A stretch of DNA of 64,000 bases. Origin: Shinella zoogloeoides. Its GTDB lineage: Bacteria; Pseudomonadota; Alphaproteobacteria; Rhizobiales; Rhizobiaceae. The translations under genes and the position numbers were made by a program. A model generated the notes under the pieces. It had not been told where the DNA came from. It made no database searches and saw only the letters and a program-made list of their open reading frames with translations. This document shows positions 26,500 through 35,023 of this stretch, in pieces. Location: NCBI RefSeq assembly GCF_022682305.1, contig NZ_CP093528.1, positions 819,501 to 883,500 of the forward strand. Direction: 5' to 3'. Position 1 is the stretch's first letter, and every line of letters starts with the position of its first letter.

Positions 26500-26922
26500 A
26501 TGCCCATTCTCTACAGGACCAAGGCTTCCTCGACCGGCGGCCGCGCAGGCCATGGCGCAACGGAAGACGGCACCGTCGATGTCACGCTGACCCTGCCGAA
26601 GGAACTCGGCGGCGACGGCGCGCCCGGCGCCAACCCGGAAAAGCTCTTCGCCATCGGTTATTCCGCCTGCTTCCTCGGCGCGCTGAAGTTCGTCGCCGGC
26701 CAGGAAAAGGTGAAGATTCCGGATGATGCCAAGGTCACGGCGACCGTCGGCGTCGGCCCGCGTGAAGACGGCGGCGGCTTCGGCATCGAGGCGGCGCTGG
26801 AAGTCTCCGTTCCTGGTCTCGACAAGGCCGTGGTCGAGGATCTCGTGAAGAAGGCTCACGTCGTCTGCCCGTACAGCCACGCCACGCGCGGCAATCTCGA
26901 CGTCAAGACCACCGTCGCCTGA
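26500..26922 (+). CDS. ohr: Organic hydroperoxide reductase
   Basis: A 140-residue OsmC/Ohr-fold peroxidase that reduces organic and fatty-acid hydroperoxides with lipoyl-dependent electrons. The two catalytic cysteines are Cys57 (SACFLGAL) and Cys123 (VVCPYSHATRGN), and the catalytic arginine segment STGGRAGHG is near the N-terminus. AAGGAG precedes the ATG at good spacing. The gene is regulated by the divergent OhrR and is followed by a strong terminator, so it is a single-gene transcript. Confidence 0.96.
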   Translation: MPILYRTKASSTGGRAGHGATEDGTVDVTLTLPKELGGDGAPGANPEKLFAIGYSACFLGALKFVAGQEKVKIPDDAKVTATVGVGPREDGGGFGIEAALEVSVPGLDKAVVEDLVKKAHVVCPYSHATRGNLDVKTTVA

Positions 26923-26943
26923 TCGGCCTCCAGCCGCACAGCG

Positions 26944-26976
26944 AAAAGGCCGTCCGGTTTTCCGGGCGGCCTTTTT
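26944..26976 (+). terminator. Rho-independent terminator of ohr
   Basis: A 14-bp stem (AAAAGGCCGTCCGG / CCGGGCGGCCTTTT, with one G-T pair), a TTTT loop and a T5 tail, 22 bp after the ohr stop. Confidence 0.9.
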
Positions 26977-27070
26977 CATGTGTTCCTCCGGGAACAGCCG
27001 AGCAGGGGGCGGTGTGCGATCTTCCGGTCACTGGATGAGACAGGCTCATCCCCCCGATCAGGAGAGACCC

Positions 27071-27250
27071 ATGCGCAAGATCATCGTTTCCGCCGCCATC
27101 GCCGTCGTTGCGGTCGTCTCCTTCGCCGCCCCCTCGCAGGCCCGCTGCTACAGCAGCTACGACGAAGCGCCCCATTGCTTCGTCAAGAAGGTGAAGACCT
27201 ACGACGATTATGGCAATGTGGTCTTCCGCAAGATCACGGTCTGCAACTGA
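27071..27250 (+). CDS. Small secreted cysteine-containing protein
   Basis: A 59-residue protein with a clear signal peptide (MRKIIVSAAIAVVAVVSFAAPSQA), leaving a mature peptide of about 35 residues with three cysteines (RCYSSY, PHCFVKK, TVCN). I do not recognise a named family; small periplasmic proteins of this type are common in Rhizobiaceae. GGAGAG precedes the ATG, and a terminator follows 27 bp after the stop, so it is an independent transcription unit. Function unknown. Confidence 0.75.
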   Translation: MRKIIVSAAIAVVAVVSFAAPSQARCYSSYDEAPHCFVKKVKTYDDYGNVVFRKITVCN

Positions 27251-27277
27251 TCAGTCCGCCGACTGGCCTCCCGAAAG

Positions 27278-27305
27278 CCCGGATGTTCCCTGCATCCGGG
27301 TTTTT
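27278..27305 (+). terminator. Rho-independent terminator of small secreted protein gene
   Basis: Stem CCCGGATG / CATCCGGG with a 7-nt loop and a T5 tail. Confidence 0.88.
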
Positions 27306-27321
27306 CGTATGTATGAGAACC

Positions 27322-27360
27322 TTGTCATGAGAAAAATAAGGATTATATTGTTTCTCATGA
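27322..27360 (+). promoter_or_regulatory. Promoter and operator of the Xre/RES toxin-antitoxin pair
   Basis: A TTGTCA (27322-27327) and TATATT (27344-27349) pair has a 16-bp spacer. A perfect 10-bp inverted repeat, TCATGAGAAA (27325-27334) and TTTCTCATGA (27351-27360), brackets it, and a further half-site ATGAGAA lies at 27313-27319. This is a typical layout for autoregulation by an antitoxin. Confidence 0.65.
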
Positions 27361-27373
27361 AGGAGCCGGCATC

Positions 27374-27751
27374 ATGCAGCGCAAACCCGTACAGCAGGCC
27401 AATGCCGAGGGCGTCGTGCTCACCAAGGCGGCTGTCCGCGCGGCGGACAGGCTGGGCCTGACGGCGCGCATTCTCTCGGCGGTCATCGGCGTTTCGGAGG
27501 CGACGGTCTCGCGGCTGAAACGGCAGGATGTACTGCTGGAGCGCGGCACCAAGCCCTTCGAGCTTGCCGTCCTGCTTGTGCGCCTCTTCCGCTCGCTCGA
27601 CGCCATCGCCGGTGGCGACGAGGGCGTCTCGCGCGCCTGGATGACGGCGGAGAACACGGTGCTTGGCGCACGCCCCGTCGACCGCATCACCTCCGTTACC
27701 GGCCTTGTCGATGTCCTTGCCTATCTGGACGCCCGCCGCGCTCTCGTCTGA
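27374..27751 (+). CDS. Xre/MbcA/ParS-type antitoxin (DUF2384)
   Basis: A 125-residue antitoxin. The N-terminal half has a helix-turn-helix (ARILSAVIGVSEATVSRLKRQD), and the C-terminal half has the toxin-binding DUF2384 segment (ELAVLLVRLFRSLDAIAGGDEGVSRAWMTAENTVLGARP). It should neutralise the RES toxin encoded next and repress the shared promoter. AAGGAG lies upstream of the ATG. The 3' end overlaps the toxin gene by 41 bp, which ensures coupled translation. Confidence 0.9.
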   Translation: MQRKPVQQANAEGVVLTKAAVRAADRLGLTARILSAVIGVSEATVSRLKRQDVLLERGTKPFELAVLLVRLFRSLDAIAGGDEGVSRAWMTAENTVLGARPVDRITSVTGLVDVLAYLDARRALV

Positions 27752-28460
27752 GGCGCGGCCCTTCGCGGGTCCCGTCTGGCGGTTCGTCGAGGCGCAGCAC
27801 CGCGTCTCGACCCTGAAGCTCGTCGATACGCTGGACGAGCAGGCCTTGCTGGAAGACCTCCTGGAGGAGAGCAAGCCGGTCCTTCCGCCCGAATGCGCCG
27901 GCCTCGATTATCTGCTCGCCACACCCTTCCGCTATGGCGCGGTCTACCCGCATGGCTCGCGCTTCCGCAGGGCAGGGCGCACGCTCGGCGTCTACTACGC
28001 GGCGCTGACGGTGGAGACGGCGCTGGCCGAAATGGGCTTCTACCGCCTGCTGTTCTTTTCCGAATCGCCGGCAACGCCACTGCCCGGCAACGCCGCCGAC
28101 TACACCGCCTTCTCCGCCGCCGTTGCGACGGAAAAATCGATCGACCTCACGCGCCCGCCGCTCGACCGTGACGCCCCGCACTGGACGCACCCGACCGACT
28201 ACGCCGCCTGCCAGTCGCTGGCCGACGGCGCACGGGAAGGCGGCATCGCCGCCATCCTCTACCGCTCGGTGCGCGATCCCGCTGCCGGCACCAACATGGC
28301 GCTGCTGACGGCAACCGGCTTTGCCGCGCCAAAACCGGTGGAGCGCCAGACCTGGCGCATCCGGCTCTCTGCCCTCGGCGTGCAGGCGCTCTGCGACCAC
28401 CCGCCAAGGCGCATCGGCTTTTCCCGCGAGGATTTTCGAGGGGATCCGCGCATCGGGTGA
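27711..28460 (+). CDS. RES-domain toxin (NAD+-consuming family)
   Basis: A 249-residue protein with the RES domain near residues 75-220: RYGAVYPHGSRFRRAGRTLGVYYAALTVETALAE carries the conserved Arg, Tyr and Glu positions, and ILYRSVRDPAAGTNMALL carries the Ser/Asn end. Known RES toxins degrade NAD+ and arrest growth until the Xre antitoxin binds. The start at 27711 lies inside the antitoxin gene; a slightly longer frame lacks family support. It forms a type II toxin-antitoxin pair with the upstream gene. Confidence 0.9.
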   Translation: MSLPIWTPAALSSEARPFAGPVWRFVEAQHRVSTLKLVDTLDEQALLEDLLEESKPVLPPECAGLDYLLATPFRYGAVYPHGSRFRRAGRTLGVYYAALTVETALAEMGFYRLLFFSESPATPLPGNAADYTAFSAAVATEKSIDLTRPPLDRDAPHWTHPTDYAACQSLADGAREGGIAAILYRSVRDPAAGTNMALLTATGFAAPKPVERQTWRIRLSALGVQALCDHPPRRIGFSREDFRGDPRIG

Positions 28461-28529
28461 GGCGGGGCCTTTCCGCCCTCTGCCCAAGCCACACCCGGGC
28501 TGCCGACAACCCTTGCCCCGCCCACCGGC

Positions 28530-28613
28530 GTCATCCTCGGCCTTGTGCCGAGGATCTGCCGACGCATCGAAACCGCGACGGTTGCAGATGCTCGGGACAG
28601 GCCCGAGCATGAC
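28530..28613. repeat. Two-hairpin dispersed repeat of the GTCATCCTCGG type
   Basis: The segment opens GTCATCCTCGG and closes CGAGCATGAC. It contains hairpins ATCCTCGGCCTTGTGCCGAG (28533 on, closed by GAT) and GATGCTCGGGACAGGCCCGAG (28588 on). Similar GTCATNC...GNATGAC elements are common between alphaproteobacterial genes. Here it sits between the convergent RES toxin and ABC-F genes. Confidence 0.55.
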
Positions 28614-28648
28614 GAAAGAAAGGGTGAATTTCGCGAAACCGGCTGCGC

Positions 28649-30169
28649 TCACGCCAGCAGCGCCGTCTCCTCGAAAAACGCCTCCGGTCCGTCCACCTCG
28701 ATCAGCTTGCGCTTCTCGATCAGCCAGAACCGGTTCGCCACCGCCCGCACGAAGGCGCGGTCGTGGGAGACGAAGAGGCAGCTTGCCTCCTGCGCCGTCA
28801 GTTCCCGTTCCAGCGCCTCCTGCCCCTCGATGTCGAGATGGTTGGTCGGCTCGTCGAGCAGGTAGAAGTTCGGATTGGTGAGGCGCAGCACCAGCATGCC
28901 GAGCCGCGCCTTCTGCCCGCCGGAGAGCTGCCCGACAGGCCGCCCCTGCATTTCCACGGAAAAGCCCGCGCCGGCAAGCAGGCTGCGCGCGCGCTGGTCG
29001 CCCACATCGAAGCGGTGGATGATCGTGCCATGCGGCGTCTCCGCGTCCGAAAGGTCGGACAGCACCTGGTCGCCATAGCCGAGCACCAGCGAGGGCGTCG
29101 GCTTGATGCCCGGCTCGCTCGCCCTCTCGATCGCCTGCCGCAGCCGCCGCGCGAGCCGCGTCTTGCCGGTGCCGTTGAGGCCGAGCAGCACGATGCGGTC
29201 GCCCTGGCAGATGAATTTCTGCCCGGTGCGGAAGAGCGGCGTGCCGTCAGGCGTCTCCACCGCGGTGTCTTCCAGCGTCATCAGCACCTTGGCATGGGTG
29301 CCGCGATTGGCGAGTCGGATCGCACCGGCCGAACGCTCCAGATGCGCGGGCTTGGCCGCCTCCTCGATGCGCTCGGCCCGGGCCTTGAGCTGCTTGGTCT
29401 TCACCACCAGAAGGTCGCTGCCGGAGTTGATGCCGATATTGTTGAGCTTGGCCGCTTGCTGGCGAAGCTGCTGGGCGGTCTTCATCTCCTTCTCGAAGCG
29501 CCGTTCTTCCGCCGCATCCGCCTCGTCCAGCGCCGCGCGGGCGCGGGAATAGGGCAAGGCGAAGATCTGCGAGCGCTCGGGCCGCAGGAAGAGCGTGCGG
29601 TTCGTCACGGCATCGAGGAAGGCGCGGTCGTGGCTGGAAAGGACGACCGGCATGTCGCGCGGCAGCGTGCCGAGCCAGTTCTCCATCCGGGCGATCTTTT
29701 CAAGGTCGAGATGGTTGGTTGGCTCGTCCAGCAGCAGCACGTCCGGTTCGCCGACGCGCACGCGGGCGACGAGCGCGATGCGCTGCCAGCCGCCGCTGAG
29801 CGCCGAAAGCGGCCGTTCGCGCAGCGCCTCCGGCACTTCCAGCTCCTCCAGCGTCACATCGGCGCGCCAGCTTTCGCTCTCCTGCTGCTCGGGCGAAAGC
29901 GCGCTCAGCACCGCCTCGCGGAAGGTGAGCTTTTCGAGGCCCGCGGGAAGGTTCTGCTCCATATGCCCCACGGTGAGGCCGCGCGCGCGGGTGATCTCGC
30001 CCGTCGTCGGCTCGACGTCGCCGGTAATGCATTTCAGCAGCGTGGACTTGCCGCGCCCGTTGGCGGCGACGAGACCGATGCGGTCGCCGGCGGCGATGGA
30101 GAGGTTGAGATTGGAAAAGAGGTCGGTGGACAGCGTGACGCCGAGCGCACGGATATTGATGAGCGACAT
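28649..30169 (-). CDS. ABC-F family ATPase
   Basis: A 506-residue cytosolic protein with two ABC domains and no membrane segment. The first has AANGRGKSTLL, LSGGWQRIAL and LLLDEPTNHLD; the second has GLNGTGKTRLA, LSGGQKARLG and LLDEPTNHLD. The charged linker (about residues 215-275, EERRFEKEMKTAQQLRQQAAKL) is the P-site tRNA interaction motif of ribosome-associated ABC-F proteins. Members rescue or protect ribosomes, and some give antibiotic resistance. The exact subfamily is not clear to me. A 15-codon upstream frame in the leader could be an attenuator. Confidence 0.93.
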   Translation of the reverse strand: MSLINIRALGVTLSTDLFSNLNLSIAAGDRIGLVAANGRGKSTLLKCITGDVEPTTGEITRARGLTVGHMEQNLPAGLEKLTFREAVLSALSPEQQESESWRADVTLEELEVPEALRERPLSALSGGWQRIALVARVRVGEPDVLLLDEPTNHLDLEKIARMENWLGTLPRDMPVVLSSHDRAFLDAVTNRTLFLRPERSQIFALPYSRARAALDEADAAEERRFEKEMKTAQQLRQQAAKLNNIGINSGSDLLVVKTKQLKARAERIEEAAKPAHLERSAGAIRLANRGTHAKVLMTLEDTAVETPDGTPLFRTGQKFICQGDRIVLLGLNGTGKTRLARRLRQAIERASEPGIKPTPSLVLGYGDQVLSDLSDAETPHGTIIHRFDVGDQRARSLLAGAGFSVEMQGRPVGQLSGGQKARLGMLVLRLTNPNFYLLDEPTNHLDIEGQEALERELTAQEASCLFVSHDRAFVRAVANRFWLIEKRKLIEVDGPEAFFEETALLA

Positions 30170-30448
30170 GGAAATTCTCTGGTCTTCAAAACCCTGCGGC
30201 GCGGCGTCAGCCGTCAGTCACGCGAAGGGCCGGGGAGTTTGATGCAGGCACAAGGCCGCATCGCCTGAAAGGGCAGACCAGAAGAGAAGATGTGTCCGTT
30301 CCGATCAGCCCTGCAAACGCATCTGCAGGGCAAGATCAGGGCCATGTGTGCGATGTGGCAGGAAGCCGAACTTCACGGCACAGTCCCTCTTACGTGTTGC
30401 GAACGGGGATATGGGTAGCATCGGAAAGGAGCGTTGGCAATCGAGGCT

Positions 30449-30608
30449 GCCCCTCATCCCGCTGCCGCGACCTTCTCCCCGCAGGCGGGAGAAGGGGAAT
30501 GCCGGGCTGCTTTCTACAAACTGGATCGCCGAGGGAAGCATGTGGCATTGCCACATATCCCTTCTCCCCGCCTGCGGGGAGAAGGTGCCGGCAGGCGGAT
30601 GAGGGGCC
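30449..30608. repeat. RIME-like palindromic repeat, copy 5 (head-to-head modules)
   Basis: GCCCCTCATCCCGC...CCTTCTCCCCGCAGGCGGGAGAAGG on the left and CCTTCTCCCCGCCTGCGGGG...GGATGAGGGGCC on the right are the same module in opposite orientation. It lies just downstream of the DUF853 gene. The remaining part of the 449-bp gap (30170-30448) holds the ABC-F leader and nothing else I can identify. Confidence 0.8.
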
Positions 30609-30618
30609 GTCGCAGCCC

Positions 30619-32196
30619 TTACCGCCGCAAACTCCCGAGAATCCCGCGCACCAGCGCCCGCCCGAGCGATGACGCCACCGTCCGGGCCACCGACTTCATC
30701 GCTGCTTCCGCCACCGTCTCGCGCTGATAGCCTGCGCGGGGCTTGGCCTGCTTGGGTGCGGAGGGTGCGGCCGGCTCTTCGTCGCCGAAGCCGGGCAGGG
30801 TCCAGCGGCTGCCGCCGGAGGAGGGCTGGCTGGCCTCCTCGGCCTGCGCCTGTTCCTGCGCGGCGGCGGAATCGGCGGCCTTCTTGGCGCGGGCCATCAG
30901 GATCTCGTAGGCCGACTCGCGGTCGAAGTCCTCGTCGTAGAGGCCGGCGACGGGGCTGACCTTCATGATGGCCTGCCGCTCGGCATCGGTGACAGGGCCG
31001 AGGCGCGAGGCCGGCGGGCGCACGAGGGTGCGTTCCACCATGGAGGGGGCGCCCTTGCCTTCGAGCGTCGAGACCAGCGCCTCGCCGGTGCCGAGCTGGG
31101 TGATCACCTCGGCGCAGTTGAAGTCCGGGTTGGGGCGGAAGGTGTCGGCGGCGGTCTTCACGGCCTTCTGCTCGCGCGGCGTATAGGCGCGCAGCGCGTG
31201 CTGCACGCGGTTGCCGAGCTGGGCGAGCACGGTTTCCGGCACGTCGAGCGGGTTCTGCGTGACGAAATAGACGCCGACGCCCTTGGAGCGGATGAGGCGC
31301 ACGACCTGTTCGACACGCTCGATCAGCACCTTGGGCGCGTCGTTGAAGAGCAGGTGCGCCTCGTCGAAGAAGAAGACGAGCTTGGGCTTTTCCGGGTCGC
31401 CCACTTCCGGCAGCACTTCGAAGAGTTCCGAGAGCATCCACAGGAGGAAGGTGCCGTAGAGGCGCGGGTTCATCATCAGCTTGTCGGCGGCCAGCACCGA
31501 GATCGCGCCGCGTCCGTCATTGGTGGTGCGCATGATGTCGGAAATCTTCAGCGCCGGCTCGCCGAAGAACTGCTCGGCGCCCTGCTGTTCGAGGATCAGC
31601 AATTCGCGCTGGATCGAGCCGACGGAGGCCTTGGAGATGAAGCCGTACTGGTTGGAGAGCGCCGAGGCGTTCTCGCCCATATAGTTCAGCAGCGCCTGCA
31701 GGTCCTTGAGGTCGAGCAGTGGCAGGCCGCCCTGGTCGGCGATCTTGAAGGCGATGTTGATGACGCCTTCCTGCGCGTCCGTCGCGTTCATCAGGCGCGA
31801 GAGCAGCAGCGGCCCCATTTCGGAGATGGTGGTGCGGACGCGGTGGCCCTTCTCGCCGTAGAGATCCCAGAAGATGACCGGGAATTCCTGGAAGTCGTAG
31901 GGCGTCAAGCCGATCTGGTCGGCGCGCTTCTGGAGAAAATCCTTCGGCTCGCCCATGGCGCCGATGCCCGAAAGGTCGCCCTTCACGTCGGCGCAGAAAA
32001 CGGGCACGCCCGCATTGGAAAAGCCTTCCGCGAGGATCTGCAGCGTCACCGTCTTGCCGGTGCCGGTCGCGCCGGTCACGAGGCCGTGACGGTTGCCGAA
32101 CTTCAGCTCCAGATATTCGGGCTTGTTGTTGGTGTCGTCGGGCTTGCGGCTGGTGCCGATATAGAGTTTTCCGTCCTGAAGAATGGAATCCGCCAC
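30619..32196 (-). CDS. DUF853 HerA-like ATPase
   Basis: A 525-residue P-loop ATPase of the DUF853 family, related to HerA/FtsK-type translocases. Walker A is [11 protein letters not shown] (about 42-52), and Walker B is [13 protein letters not shown]. The segment [38 protein letters not shown] is diagnostic of the family. The C-terminal region (about 430-490) is low-complexity Ala/Glu/Pro/Ser and likely disordered. The biological role is unknown; a DNA-transaction role is inferred from the fold. It stands alone, followed by a RIME-like repeat. Confidence 0.92.
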   Translation of the reverse strand: MADSILQDGKLYIGTSRKPDDTNNKPEYLELKFGNRHGLVTGATGTGKTVTLQILAEGFSNAGVPVFCADVKGDLSGIGAMGEPKDFLQKRADQIGLTPYDFQEFPVIFWDLYGEKGHRVRTTISEMGPLLLSRLMNATDAQEGVINIAFKIADQGGLPLLDLKDLQALLNYMGENASALSNQYGFISKASVGSIQRELLILEQQGAEQFFGEPALKISDIMRTTNDGRGAISVLAADKLMMNPRLYGTFLLWMLSELFEVLPEVGDPEKPKLVFFFDEAHLLFNDAPKVLIERVEQVVRLIRSKGVGVYFVTQNPLDVPETVLAQLGNRVQHALRAYTPREQKAVKTAADTFRPNPDFNCAEVITQLGTGEALVSTLEGKGAPSMVERTLVRPPASRLGPVTDAERQAIMKVSPVAGLYDEDFDRESAYEILMARAKKAADSAAAQEQAQAEEASQPSSGGSRWTLPGFGDEEPAAPSAPKQAKPRAGYQRETVAEAAMKSVARTVASSLGRALVRGILGSLRR

Positions 32197-32383
32197 GTTG
32201 AAACTCCCTGGCTGCCGGTCCTGCGATTCGTCCGGCCGCGCATCGCTTCGGCCATGTTTTCATTGAATCGTCTTCCACAGCTTATAAGGATAGTCCGGCA
32301 GGCAAACAACACGATTTGAGGGCGCGCCGACCCACACGAAAGCGCTTCGGAGCCGCTTGAGTTTGTCGCGGAATTCATTTACC

Positions 32384-32399
32384 TTGACGTCAACGTCAA
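32384..32399 (+). promoter_or_regulatory. 7-2-7 inverted repeat upstream of the DUF2267-like gene
   Basis: TTGACGTCAACGTCAA (TTGACGT, CA, ACGTCAA) ends 19 bp before the start codon. The size and TTGACGT arms resemble MerR-family operators of the LiuR type, but no such regulator is in the window, so the binding protein is unknown. Confidence 0.5.
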
Positions 32400-32418
32400 T
32401 TCCATTGGAGGATTTTCC

Positions 32419-32808
32419 ATGAGCGATCTCGTCACCCGCGTTGCCGATGCCGTCGGCATCGATGCTGCCCTTGCCGAAAAGGCGATCGGCATGATGCTGG
32501 GCTTCCTGCAGCGCGAAGCGGCCGATGGCCCGGTCGCCAAGATGATCGAAGCCATTCCGGGCGCCTCCGATCTCGTGGCCAAGTACAACGGCGAAGGCGA
32601 AGGCAAGGGCCTGCTCGGCAGCCTGATGAGCGCCATCGGCGGCGGCGGCGTCATGGGCCTCGGCCAGCAGCTGATGAGCCAGGGCCTCGGCATGGGCGAG
32701 ATCACCGGCCTTGCCAAGGAAACCATCGCGGTCGCCCGCGAGCATGCCGGCGCCGACGTGGTCGACGAAGTCGTCGCCTCCGTCCCGGGCCTCAGCCAGT
32801 TCGTCTGA
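32419..32808 (+). CDS. Small conserved protein, DUF2267/DUF2780-like
   Basis: A 129-residue soluble protein, mostly helical. The opening MSDLVTRVADAVGIDAALAEKAIGMMLGFLQREAADGPV resembles DUF2267-type domains, then comes a Gly-rich loop (SAIGGGGVMGLGQQ) and a C-terminal helix. A related family, DUF2780, is also possible. Function is unknown. GGAGG precedes the ATG, and an unusual TTGACGT inverted repeat lies in the promoter region, so it is probably a regulated single-gene unit. Confidence 0.75.
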   Translation: MSDLVTRVADAVGIDAALAEKAIGMMLGFLQREAADGPVAKMIEAIPGASDLVAKYNGEGEGKGLLGSLMSAIGGGGVMGLGQQLMSQGLGMGEITGLAKETIAVAREHAGADVVDEVVASVPGLSQFV

Positions 32809-32817
32809 TACCTTCGC

Positions 32818-33972
32818 TTACCGCCGCCGCGCGAAAAACAGCGCGGCGGTGAAGGCGGTGAGGCCGAGGCCGACCGAGATCGGCCCGGCCTGCGGCCCGC
32901 CCGCATCCATGATCGCGCCCGTCAGGCCCGATCCCGCGCCGCTGCCGACCGAGTAGGCGAGCGCGAAGGCCGCGCTGCCGGCCACCAGCATGGAGCCGCT
33001 GTGCCGTTCGCCGAGCATGGTGAGCGCGCAGGTATAGAGCGAGAAGGCGGCCGCGCCCATGATGGCGAAGACCGTGAGGATCGCGATCTCGGATTTCACC
33101 ACCGGCAGGACGAAGTAGCTCGCGGCCGCGACGCTGACCGCGGTAAGCGCCACGCGTTCGCGCGGCAATTTGTCGAGCAGCATGCCGATGAAGGGCTGGG
33201 CGATGGCCGTCGGCAAGGCAAGCACGGTCACGCTGACGGCGGCGAAGGACTGGCTGTAGCCCATCTTCACGAAATAGACCGGCATGGCCGAGATCGCCGC
33301 GATATCTGCAAAACCAAAGGCGAAGACCATGCCGACGAGAAGCGGCGCGGCCTTGAAGAAGCGCAGGAGATCGCCTTTGGACGACGGCTCCGGCACCGTC
33401 TTCGTCGAGAACATCAGCATGCCGGTGGCGAACGCCACGATGGCGAGATAGACGGCCGTCAGCGCGAAGCCGAGGCCACCTTCGCTGCCGAGCAGCGGAA
33501 TGGCGAGCGGCCCGGCCGCGAACCCCGCGCAGATGCCTGCGCCGTAAAGGCCGGAAACCCGCCCGCGCAGCCGGTCCGGGCAGGCGGCGTTGAGCCAGGC
33601 TTCACCCAGCATGAAGATGACGCTGGCGAAGAAGCCGAGCAGGAAGCGGGCGACGAGCCAGACCGTGAAGGATGCGGAGGCGGCGAAGGTGGCAAGGCAC
33701 ATCGAGCAGACGACGAGGCTCGCGATGATCAGCCGGTCCGCCCGCCAGCGCGAGGTGAGGCTGCCGATCAAGAGCGTGGAAGCCCCCATGCCGCCCGCAT
33801 AGGCGATGGCGTTGACGCCGATCATCGAGGGCGAGAAGCCGCGCGATTCCAGCGTCAGCGAGACGAGCGGATAGGTCAGCCCCTGCGCCACCGAAAAGGC
33901 GGTCGCGCCGAGAACGACGGCGGCAATGGCCGGCCAGTCCGGCGAGAGGACGGTTGAAGACGAGGACTGCAT
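32818..33972 (-). CDS. MFS transporter (YcaD-like)
   Basis: A 384-residue membrane protein with about 12 hydrophobic helices. It starts after a short Ser-rich tail (MQSSSSTVLSPDW); the first helix pair encloses LTYPLVSLTLESRGFSPSMIGVNAIAYAGGM, and the sixth helix region is followed by a cytoplasmic loop (TKTVPEPSSKGDLLRFF). GMLLDKLPRERVAL resembles the MFS loop 8-9 motif. It appears paralogous to the transporter at 21989-23230. Substrate unknown. It is convergent with the DUF2267-like gene, with only 9 bp between stops. Confidence 0.85.
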   Translation of the reverse strand: MQSSSSTVLSPDWPAIAAVVLGATAFSVAQGLTYPLVSLTLESRGFSPSMIGVNAIAYAGGMGASTLLIGSLTSRWRADRLIIASLVVCSMCLATFAASASFTVWLVARFLLGFFASVIFMLGEAWLNAACPDRLRGRVSGLYGAGICAGFAAGPLAIPLLGSEGGLGFALTAVYLAIVAFATGMLMFSTKTVPEPSSKGDLLRFFKAAPLLVGMVFAFGFADIAAISAMPVYFVKMGYSQSFAAVSVTVLALPTAIAQPFIGMLLDKLPRERVALTAVSVAAASYFVLPVVKSEIAILTVFAIMGAAAFSLYTCALTMLGERHSGSMLVAGSAAFALAYSVGSGAGSGLTGAIMDAGGPQAGPISVGLGLTAFTAALFFARRR

Positions 33973-34080
33973 GAGAGGCTCCCTGCCGCAGGCGCGGCCA
34001 AGCCCCTCCCATACTCCGCCCGCCGGTTTTTGGGAAGGCGGGCTTTCCCGCTATCGGGATCGGCCGAAGCGGCGCGGCAA

Positions 34081-34213
34081 ATTCCCTTCTCCCCTCGGGG
34101 AGAAGGTGCCGGCAGGCGGATGAGGGGGATGCCGGAGGCAGAAAAAGCAGGAGTTTCATGAGGATACCCCCTCATCCGACCCTTCGGGCCACCTTCTCCC
34201 CGAAGGGAGAAGG
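34081..34213. repeat. RIME-like palindromic repeat, copy 6 (split half-modules)
   Basis: A right-hand module (CCTTCTCCCCTCGGGGAGAAGG ... GGATGAGGGGG, 34084-34128) and a left-hand module (CCCCCTCATCCG ... CCTTCTCCCCGAAGGGAGAAGG, 34167-34213) face each other across about 38 bp. The palindromes have shortened loops compared with other copies. Confidence 0.75.
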
Positions 34214-34248
34214 CAGGAGCGGCAACGCCGAAGCCCGCAGGAAACCGC

Positions 34249-35022
34249 CTACGCCTTCACCGCCACGACGAACAGCCGGGGAAAGCGCAACAGCCGCCGC
34301 CCGTCCGCCATCGGGGCATAGGCCGTAGCGATGCGCGCTTCGTAGTCCGCCAGGAAGCCGTCGCGCTCTTCCGCCGGGATGCGGTCGAGATAGGGGCGAA
34401 GGCCGGTGCCCCTGACCCATTCGACGATGGTGGCCGCATCCGCCATCGGGTGATTGTAGACGGTGTGCCAGACGTCGACGCGCGCCGCCTTGGGGCCGAG
34501 GGCGTCGAAATAGGCGGTGGGGGCGGGAAGGGGCTTGCGGCGCGGCGTGCCTTCGGCGAAGGCGCTTTTCCATGGGCCGGCGAGCGCGCTTTCCTCCATC
34601 AGGAGATGGGAGGGTTCCATCAGGTTGTCCGGCATCTGCACGGCCAGCATGCCGCCGGGGCGAAGCCCGTCCATCAGCCGCGTCATCAGCGCCAGATGAT
34701 CGGGCAGCCATTGGAAGACGGCATTGGCGAAGAGCAGGGCGGCCGGATCGGGCGGGCGCCATGTCGCAAGGTCGCATTCGACGAAATCCACGCCCGGCAG
34801 GCGCTGGCGCGCTGCCTTCAGCATGTCGGCCGCATTGTCGACGCCGCGCACGCCCCGGCCGGGAAAGCGCCTTGCGAGCAGTTCCGTCGAGTTTCCGGGG
34901 CCGCAGCCGAGGTCGTAGACCGTGCCGGCCCGAAGGTCCGCCGGCACCTGCGCGAGAAGGTCGGCGGCCGGGCGCGTGCGCTCGTCCTCGAATTTCAGGT
35001 ACTGCGCGGCGGACCAGGCCAT
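34249..35022 (-). CDS. tam: Trans-aconitate 2-methyltransferase
   Basis: A 257-residue SAM-dependent class I methyltransferase. SAM-binding motif I is [20 protein letters not shown], motif II is [14 protein letters not shown], and the segment [14 protein letters not shown] is typical of Tam. The enzyme methylates trans-aconitate, removing this inhibitor of aconitase. It is the second gene of a two-gene unit; the HAD gene ends 1 bp before its start, so the two are tightly coupled. Confidence 0.9.
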   Translation of the reverse strand: MAWSAAQYLKFEDERTRPAADLLAQVPADLRAGTVYDLGCGPGNSTELLARRFPGRGVRGVDNAADMLKAARQRLPGVDFVECDLATWRPPDPAALLFANAVFQWLPDHLALMTRLMDGLRPGGMLAVQMPDNLMEPSHLLMEESALAGPWKSAFAEGTPRRKPLPAPTAYFDALGPKAARVDVWHTVYNHPMADAATIVEWVRGTGLRPYLDRIPAEERDGFLADYEARIATAYAPMADGRRLLRFPRLFVVAVKA

Positions 35023-35023
35023 T

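Noticed and set aside
30280..30450. Search for a gene between the ABC-F leader and the RIME-like copy
   Set aside because: No frame with a start signal or plausible composition; only leader and repeat sequences are seen.
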